Source: JAKAWQ01 sp035549615 (GTDB lineage Bacteria; Pseudomonadota; Alphaproteobacteria; Acetobacterales; Acetobacteraceae). From it: a stretch of 18,136 nucleotides of DNA. Numbering within the stretch: the stretch's first letter is position 1; the number at the start of each line of letters is the position of its first letter. Shown piece after piece: positions 13,384-18,136 of the stretch. The notes under the pieces were generated by a model, which saw nothing but the letters and a program-made list of their open reading frames with translations, did not search any database and was not told the DNA's origin. Made by a program: the position numbers and the translations under genes. The stretch lies in contig DASZQO010000342.1 in assembly GCA_035549615.1 (NCBI GenBank), forward strand, positions 1-18,136, read 5' to 3'.

Positions 13384-14742
13384 ATGCTGCTACCCAGTCC
13401 AAAATGGCTCGATACGGGGGACAATGCCTGGCAGCTCGCCGCAGGCACGTTCGTTGCCCTGCAGAGCGTGCCGGGCCTCGTCATTCTCTATGGCGGTATC
13501 GTCAAGAAGAAATGGGCCATCAATTCCGCATTCATGGCGATCTATGCGTTCGTCGCCGTGATGGTGGTCTGGGTGCTCTGGGCCTACAAAATGGCGTTCG
13601 GGCCCCAGCTCTTCCCCTTCCTCGGGATGCCGGGGCCGGCGATGGCGGCGCTCAGCGAAACGGGCCAGGCGGTCATTCCCGCCGCCGCCTCGGGCATGCC
13701 GCCGATGGCCTTCCCGATGGCCACTCTGGTTTATTTCCAGTTCGTCTTCGCCGCGATCACCGTGATCATCCTTGCCGGCGCCGTCGTCGGGCGAATGCGC
13801 TTCTCCGCCTGGATGATCTTCGTGCCGCTCTGGATGACGTTCATGTACACCGTCGGAGCCTTCAGCCTGTGGGGTGGCGGCTGGCTCGCCAGCATGGGCG
13901 TGGTGGATTTCTCGGGCGGCTACGTCATCCATCTCGCGGCCGCGAGCTCCGGCTTCGTTGCGGCCTGGATGGTCGGGCCGCGGCTCGCCACCGACCGTGA
14001 GAACTTCCAGCCCAACAGCCTGCTCATCACGCTGGCCGGGGCCGGCATTCTCTGGCTCGGCTGGAATGGCTTCAATGGCGGCGACCCGTATTTCGCCAAT
14101 GCCGATGCCGGCGCCGCCGTGCTCAATACCAACATCGCCGCCTGCACGGCCGTGCTGGTCTGGACGATCATGGATGCCAGCAATTTCGGCAAGCCATCGG
14201 TGCTTGGGGCCGTCAACGGGATGATCGCGGGCCTTGTCGGGATCACGCCCGCGGCCGGCTATGTCAACGGCTATGGCGCGCTGATCATCGGCATCTGCGC
14301 CGGCATTATCCCCTGGCTCAGCATGAACAAGCTCGGCAAGACGGCGTTCATGAGCAAGGTCGATGACGCGCTCGGCGTGATCCACACCCATGGCTGCGCC
14401 GCGATCGTGGGCGGGCTTCTGACCGGCATCCTCGCCGATCCGAAGATGATCGTCTACGTCGGCACCGAAAAGGATGCCCCCGGCGTCAACGTCACGGGCT
14501 GGCTCTACGGCAACTTCCACCAGTTCCTCCTGCAGATCTACGGCGCTCTCTTCATCATCGTCGTCAATGTCATCGGCACCTTCATCCTGCTCAAGATCGT
14601 GAGCATCTTCGTGCCGCTGCGCATGGACGAGCGGATGCTCGCCATCGGCGACGATGCGGTGCATGGCGAAGAGGCGTACGCGATCTTTGCCGACCACGCA
14701 TTCGACGACCGCGAATCGATGGCCAAGGCCGCCGGCGACTAA
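13384..14742 (+). CDS. amt: Amt-family ammonium transporter
   Basis: 452 residues with about eleven membrane segments. It takes up ammonium across the inner membrane. The first pore histidine is H183 in GGYVIHLAA and the second H336 in VIHTHGCAAIVGG, both preceded by the expected acidic residues (D175; DD at 327-328). WLGWNGFNGG (224-233) is another Amt hallmark. The wording (GGYVIH, HTHG, PSVLGAVNGM) resembles the plant-AMT2-like bacterial branch rather than E. coli AmtB. Start at ATG 13384 follows GGAGGG; the open frame reaching back to 13300 is excluded because the sigma-54 promoter lies within it. No glnK precedes it, unlike many proteobacterial amtB genes. A terminator follows 44 bases after the stop, so it is transcribed alone. 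Confidence 0.93.
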   Translation: MLLPSPKWLDTGDNAWQLAAGTFVALQSVPGLVILYGGIVKKKWAINSAFMAIYAFVAVMVVWVLWAYKMAFGPQLFPFLGMPGPAMAALSETGQAVIPAAASGMPPMAFPMATLVYFQFVFAAITVIILAGAVVGRMRFSAWMIFVPLWMTFMYTVGAFSLWGGGWLASMGVVDFSGGYVIHLAAASSGFVAAWMVGPRLATDRENFQPNSLLITLAGAGILWLGWNGFNGGDPYFANADAGAAVLNTNIAACTAVLVWTIMDASNFGKPSVLGAVNGMIAGLVGITPAAGYVNGYGALIIGICAGIIPWLSMNKLGKTAFMSKVDDALGVIHTHGCAAIVGGLLTGILADPKMIVYVGTEKDAPGVNVTGWLYGNFHQFLLQIYGALFIIVVNVIGTFILLKIVSIFVPLRMDERMLAIGDDAVHGEEAYAIFADHAFDDRESMAKAAGD

Positions 14743-14786
14743 CAGAGAAAGAGAGCCAAAACCGGACTTCTTTTTTCCCTCCCCTG

Positions 14787-14829
14787 CCGCCGTGCGGAGG
14801 CTCCTCCCCCCGCACGGCGGTTCTTTTTT
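14787..14829 (+). terminator. strong intrinsic terminator after the ammonium transporter gene
   Basis: Eleven-base perfect stem CCGCCGTGCGG (14787-14797) and CCGCACGGCGG (14810-14820), 12-base loop, then TTCTTTTTT (14821-14829). Confidence 0.9.
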
Positions 14830-14877
14830 GCTTCCGGCCTTTGCCCCGCAATTTTGCCTTGAGGCGGATCACGCCAT

Positions 14878-17061
14878 ATGAAGGCGGTGATGACCCGCCC
14901 GCGGACCTTTTCAAGGATGCGGCTTCGCCGTCTCGGGTTAGTGGCGATGCTGGCCCTCTCTTTCCTCTTGCCCGCGCCGGCACATGCCGCGGCGAGCGGA
15001 TGGGTGGGGAACCATCACGCCTCGGTGCGGCTGATCACCGCCGAGCAGGCGACCGGATCAGCCGGAACGGTCGATGCGGGGCTTGAGTTCCGTCTCGCGC
15101 CCGGCTGGCATATCTACTGGCGCGAACCGGGTGCGGCCGGTCTGCCGCCCACGATCTCCTGGCACGGCTCGCAAAACCTGAAGCAGGCGAGCCTTTCCTG
15201 GCCGGCCCCTCTTCGCAGCGTGACCGACGGGCTGCAGACCTATGGCTATGCCGGAACCGTGGTCCTGCCGATTGCGGCAGAGCTCGAACATCCCGGCGCG
15301 CCGCTTCGCCTTCACGCCACCGTCAATTACCTTGCCTGCCGCGATATCTGCGTTCCCTTCCACGCGGTGCTGGATCTTAGCCTTCCCGCCGGAATCGCAG
15401 TGCCCGGACCCGAAGCCGGAAGGATCGCGGCGGCCGCGGCGCACGTGCCGGGCGATCTCGCAGAGCTGGGTCTGAAGCTCATCAGGGCCGAGGTCGCGCC
15501 AGCCGGCGCTGCGCAGTCAGAGCTGGCCCTCGTGCTGAAAGGCCGGAGGGCGCGCCTCACCCACCCGGATCTCTTCGTCGAGGGGCTGCCGCGCGGTGCG
15601 CCGGGGCCGCCGCGTCTCGTTCCGGGCAGTGAGGGCGGCCAGGTGAGCCTGGTATTGCGCGGGATCGATGCCCCGGCGGCGGAGATCGCGGGCCGCACCC
15701 TCACCTTCACGCTGACGGACGGGCCAGGCCGCGCCGCGACCTTCAGCGCCCGGCCGATCGCGGCAAACCCCGCCAGTCTCCCCGGCCCGCTGGCCACCCC
15801 ACTGGCCACCCCACTGGCCATCCCATTGACCCCGTTCGCCCTTGCCTTTCTGGGCGGGCTTCTCCTCAATGTCATGCCCTGCGTGCTCCCTGTGCTCGCG
15901 CTCAAGCTCATGGGGCTGGTCGCGCTTGCGGGGGTGGAACGGCGCGCGGCACGGCGGGAGCTGCTGGCTTCGGCCGGCGGGGTCCTCGCCGGCTTCGCCG
16001 TGCTTGCCAGCGCGTTGATCGGCCTCAAGGCCGTCGGCGCCTCGATCGGGTGGGGAATCCAGTTCCAGGAACCCTGGTTCCTGGCCGCGATGACAATGGT
16101 GATGGTGCTCTTCGCCGCCGATCTTTGGGGCTGGATCACAATCACAACCCCGCGTGGTCTTGCCGCCCTCGCCATCGCCGGCCGTCGCCGCCATCTTGGC
16201 GCCTTGCTCACCGGCGCCTTTGCCACCCTGCTCGCCACCTCTTGCTCGGCCCCCTTCGTTGGCACGGCCGTCGGGTTCGCCCTTGCGCGAGGTCCGATGT
16301 CAATTCTGGCGATCTTTCTCGCCATGGGGCTTGGCCTCTCCCTACCCTATCTGCTCGGCGCCGCCGCGCCACGGCTCATCATCTTCCTGCCGCGGCCTGG
16401 CCCATGGATGGTCCGGCTTGCCCGCCTGTTTGGTGTTTTCCTGCTGGGCACGGCGCTCTGGCTGCTCCTCGTCCTATTCCAGGTCGGCGGCACGTCCACC
16501 GCACTCATGGTGGGCGTGCTCGCCGCCTTGCTGCTCGGCACGCTCGGCTGGCGCCATCGCCTGGGCGGCCGGCGGGAAGGGCTGCGCCGGATCGCCACCG
16601 TGGCGGCGAGCGGGCTGGCGGCGGCCGCCATCCTGGCCGCGGAGCTGGGAGCGGCCGGAGCCGGCACCGCCGCGCCGCGCGCGGAAGCGGCGAGCGCCTG
16701 GCATCCCTTCACACAAGAAGCGCTCGCCCAGGGGCTCGCAGAGGGCAAGCGCGTGGTGATTGATGTCACGGCGGCCTGGTGTCTGATCTGCCAGGTGAAT
16801 GCCGCGACGGTCCTGGACCGGGCCCCGGTTGCCGGCGCGCTCGCCGCGCCGGACATTCTTCTTCTTCGCGCCGACTGGACACGGCCTGATCCCGCGATTA
16901 CCCGCTATCTGCAGAGCTTCGGACGCTATGGCGTGCCGCTCGACGTTGTTTATGGTCCAGCAAGCCCTGCCGGCATCGTGCTGCCCGATCTCCTGACATC
17001 GGGGGACGTTCTCCGTGCGCTCGACCGCGCGGCGGGAATGCGCCAGGCGGCCGAACGATAA
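14878..17061 (+). CDS. ScsB/DsbD-type transmembrane thiol-disulfide interchange protein
   Basis: 727 residues in the three-part DsbD layout. A signal peptide ends near APAHA (33-37). The periplasmic N-terminal domain has the redox pair C154 and C158 (LACRDIC). The membrane domain (about 315-590) has one essential Cys in NVMPCVLP (C335) and the other in LATSCSAPF (C456). The C-terminal thioredoxin-like domain carries C635-L-I-C638 in AAWCLICQV. It carries electrons from cytoplasmic thioredoxin to periplasmic partners. The long N-terminal domain is more like ScsB, known from copper tolerance, than like E. coli DsbD. I use ATG 14878; ATG 14890 or 14917 (MRLRRLGLVAML) would also leave a good signal peptide. 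The thioredoxin gene begins 28 bases after its stop. A three-copy 12-bp repeat lies in the linker before the membrane domain. Confidence 0.88.
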   Translation: MKAVMTRPRTFSRMRLRRLGLVAMLALSFLLPAPAHAAASGWVGNHHASVRLITAEQATGSAGTVDAGLEFRLAPGWHIYWREPGAAGLPPTISWHGSQNLKQASLSWPAPLRSVTDGLQTYGYAGTVVLPIAAELEHPGAPLRLHATVNYLACRDICVPFHAVLDLSLPAGIAVPGPEAGRIAAAAAHVPGDLAELGLKLIRAEVAPAGAAQSELALVLKGRRARLTHPDLFVEGLPRGAPGPPRLVPGSEGGQVSLVLRGIDAPAAEIAGRTLTFTLTDGPGRAATFSARPIAANPASLPGPLATPLATPLAIPLTPFALAFLGGLLLNVMPCVLPVLALKLMGLVALAGVERRAARRELLASAGGVLAGFAVLASALIGLKAVGASIGWGIQFQEPWFLAAMTMVMVLFAADLWGWITITTPRGLAALAIAGRRRHLGALLTGAFATLLATSCSAPFVGTAVGFALARGPMSILAIFLAMGLGLSLPYLLGAAAPRLIIFLPRPGPWMVRLARLFGVFLLGTALWLLLVLFQVGGTSTALMVGVLAALLLGTLGWRHRLGGRREGLRRIATVAASGLAAAAILAAELGAAGAGTAAPRAEAASAWHPFTQEALAQGLAEGKRVVIDVTAAWCLICQVNAATVLDRAPVAGALAAPDILLLRADWTRPDPAITRYLQSFGRYGVPLDVVYGPASPAGIVLPDLLTSGDVLRALDRAAGMRQAAER
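15790..15825. repeat. three tandem 12-bp units in the ScsB/DsbD-type gene
   Basis: Units CTGGCCACCCCA, CTGGCCACCCCA and CTGGCCATCCCA encode a Leu-Ala-Thr/Ile-Pro repeat. They keep the frame and sit in the linker between the periplasmic N-terminal domain and the first membrane helix. Confidence 0.85.
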
Positions 17062-17089
17062 TGCCGCAAGGCCGGTGACGGAGACTTCT

Positions 17090-17662
17090 ATGGCCGGTTC
17101 TCCCCTCCCTCGGCGCGTTCTCCTGGTGAGCCTGGGTGCGCTCGGCCTCCTGGCAACGCCGCGGCGATCGAACGCCCTCCCGCTCGATACCCTGTCCGAT
17201 GCGCTGGAGCGCGTGAACCCGCGGACCGTGCCGCCGCCCATTTCCTTCAAGACCGCAACCGGTGCCCGGCAAACGCTCGCCGATTATCGCGGCAAGGGCC
17301 TCGTGCTCAACATCTGGGCGACATGGTGCGGGCCCTGCGTCGCCGAGATGCCTTCGCTCGACAGGCTCGCGGCCGACATCGCGCCATTCGGAATTGCGGT
17401 TCTGCCCATCTCGATCGACGCGATGGGATTGCCCGCGGTGAAGTCGTTCTACGCCACGAACCGGATCGAGCACCTGCCGATGCTTCTCGATCCGGACGGT
17501 GATGTCGCGCATGCCTTCAAGCTCGACGGCATCCCGACAAGCTTCATCGTCGATCGCAGCGGCCGCATCACCGGCCGCGTCGAAGGTTCCGTCCAATGGG
17601 ACACGAAACAGGCGATCGCGATGCTGCGGAATCTGGTTGAGCCGCTGCCCCAATCGGGCTGA
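17090..17662 (+). CDS. TlpA-like thioredoxin-fold protein, periplasmic
   Basis: 190 residues. The N-terminus (PLPRRVLLVSLGALGLLA) is a signal peptide or membrane anchor. The thioredoxin fold of the TlpA/ResA/DsbE type spans about 48-185, with the active site WATWCGPC (C80, C83) and the cis-proline loop DGIPTSF (P149). As a reductant acting on periplasmic disulfides or haem-binding cysteines, it would need electrons from a DsbD/ScsB protein, and such a gene ends 28 bases upstream. The two are likely a functional pair (known for ScsB with TlpA- or ScsC-like partners; inferred here). I chose ATG 17090 because GGAG lies 6 bases upstream and a signal sequence follows; an earlier in-frame start at 17015 would lie inside the upstream gene. 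The target proteins are unknown. Confidence 0.88.
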   Translation: MAGSPLPRRVLLVSLGALGLLATPRRSNALPLDTLSDALERVNPRTVPPPISFKTATGARQTLADYRGKGLVLNIWATWCGPCVAEMPSLDRLAADIAPFGIAVLPISIDAMGLPAVKSFYATNRIEHLPMLLDPDGDVAHAFKLDGIPTSFIVDRSGRITGRVEGSVQWDTKQAIAMLRNLVEPLPQSG

Positions 17663-17698
17663 TATCGATGGACTTTTCCACAATAAAAAGGAAGCGTC

Positions 17699-18136
17699 AT
17701 GAATTATCGTTCGCAATTCAAATCGATCCGCGACGAGGTCAGTCCTGAGGAGTGGCAGGCGCGGCTCGATCTTGCCGCCTGCTATCGCCTGGTGGATTGG
17801 TACGGCATGACCGACCTCGTCTACAACCATATCACCCTGGCCGTGCCTGGAGAGGAAGGCCATCTGCTCATCAATCTTTACGGCCTGCTCTACAAGGAGA
17901 TCACCGCCTCGAGCCTGGTGAAGATCGATCTCGACGGCAACATCATCTGGAAGCCGGACACCGACTACGGAATCAACCAGGCCGGCTACGTAATCCATGG
18001 CGCCAGTCATCGCGCCCGCAAGGATGTGACCAGCGTCATCCACACGCATACGCGCGCCGGCATGGCGGTCTCTTCCATGAAGTGCGGCCTGCTGCCGCTC
18101 AACCAGACTTGCCTGCGCTTTTACGGCCATCTTGGC
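17699..18136 (+). CDS. class II aldolase/adducin-family protein, N-terminal part (cut by window edge)
   Basis: 146 codons of a gene that continues beyond the right edge. YNHITLAVP (42-50) and the zinc-binding IHTHTRAG (114-121, H115 and H117) are signatures of the class II aldolase/adducin fold, which includes fuculose- and ribulose-phosphate aldolases and many uncharacterised members. The remaining zinc ligand and the catalytic acid would partly lie beyond the window. The lack of a signal peptide indicates a cytoplasmic protein. ATG 17699 follows AAGGA by about 6 bases and starts 36 bases after the thioredoxin stop. No terminator lies between, so it may share the transcript of the thiol-redox genes, although no biochemical link is apparent. 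Family call firm; reaction unknown. Confidence 0.85.
   Translation, partial: MNYRSQFKSIRDEVSPEEWQARLDLAACYRLVDWYGMTDLVYNHITLAVPGEEGHLLINLYGLLYKEITASSLVKIDLDGNIIWKPDTDYGINQAGYVIHGASHRARKDVTSVIHTHTRAGMAVSSMKCGLLPLNQTCLRFYGHLG

Noticed and set aside
13390..14697. Long minus-strand open frame opposite the ammonium transporter
   Set aside because: His/Asp/Arg-rich shadow of a GC-rich gene; the plus strand encodes a clear Amt protein.
16898..18130. Long minus-strand open frame opposite the thioredoxin and aldolase genes
   Set aside because: It runs across two recognised plus-strand genes and matches no family.

Overview
The window looks like chromosomal DNA from a GC-rich alphaproteobacterium. 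The signs are strong G/C preference at third codon positions, a ChvI-like winged-helix regulator, a sigma-54 promoter on an ammonium transporter, and amine-catabolism genes of the type found in rhizobia and relatives. I cannot name the genus. No tRNA, rRNA, CRISPR array, insertion sequence or phage gene is visible.

Bases 1-10522 are read entirely on the minus strand. The core (6034 down to 1) is a compact operon for oxidative N-demethylation of a quaternary amine. A Rieske-type oxygenase and its flavin/2Fe-2S reductase remove the first methyl group. A DgcA-type flavoprotein and the start of its DgcB-type membrane partner (cut by the window edge) remove a second one from the tertiary amine. 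A GATase-like AraC regulator of the GbdR type sits between the two enzyme pairs. Two of the joints are 4-base overlaps and two are gaps of 20 and 6 bases, so the five genes look co-transcribed. Glycine betaine and stachydrine (proline betaine) are the likeliest substrates; the sequence alone does not decide. A 36-bp dyad lies just upstream of the oxygenase. Further upstream on the same strand are a second GATase-AraC regulator, an Fpg/Nei-family DNA glycosylase, an M24 metallopeptidase-family enzyme, and an atypical response-regulator-like protein with a degenerate receiver.

Bases 10523-13383 form a looser region. A palindrome-rich divergent spacer is followed by what appears to be a decayed lipoprotein gene. 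That gene has no usual start codon, a one-base frameshift and an in-frame amber codon, and it ends at a good intrinsic terminator. Next comes about 260 bases with no convincing protein gene but with its own terminator, so possibly a small RNA, and then a GNAT acetyltransferase gene. The spacer before the ammonium transporter holds a consensus sigma-54 promoter.

Bases 13384-18136 are on the plus strand. They hold an Amt-family ammonium transporter with its own terminator, then a ScsB/DsbD-type transmembrane thiol reductant conduit, a TlpA-like periplasmic thioredoxin that probably receives its electrons, and the 5' part of a class II aldolase/adducin-family gene running off the right edge. The themes are uptake and breakdown of nitrogen compounds on one side and envelope thiol redox on the other.
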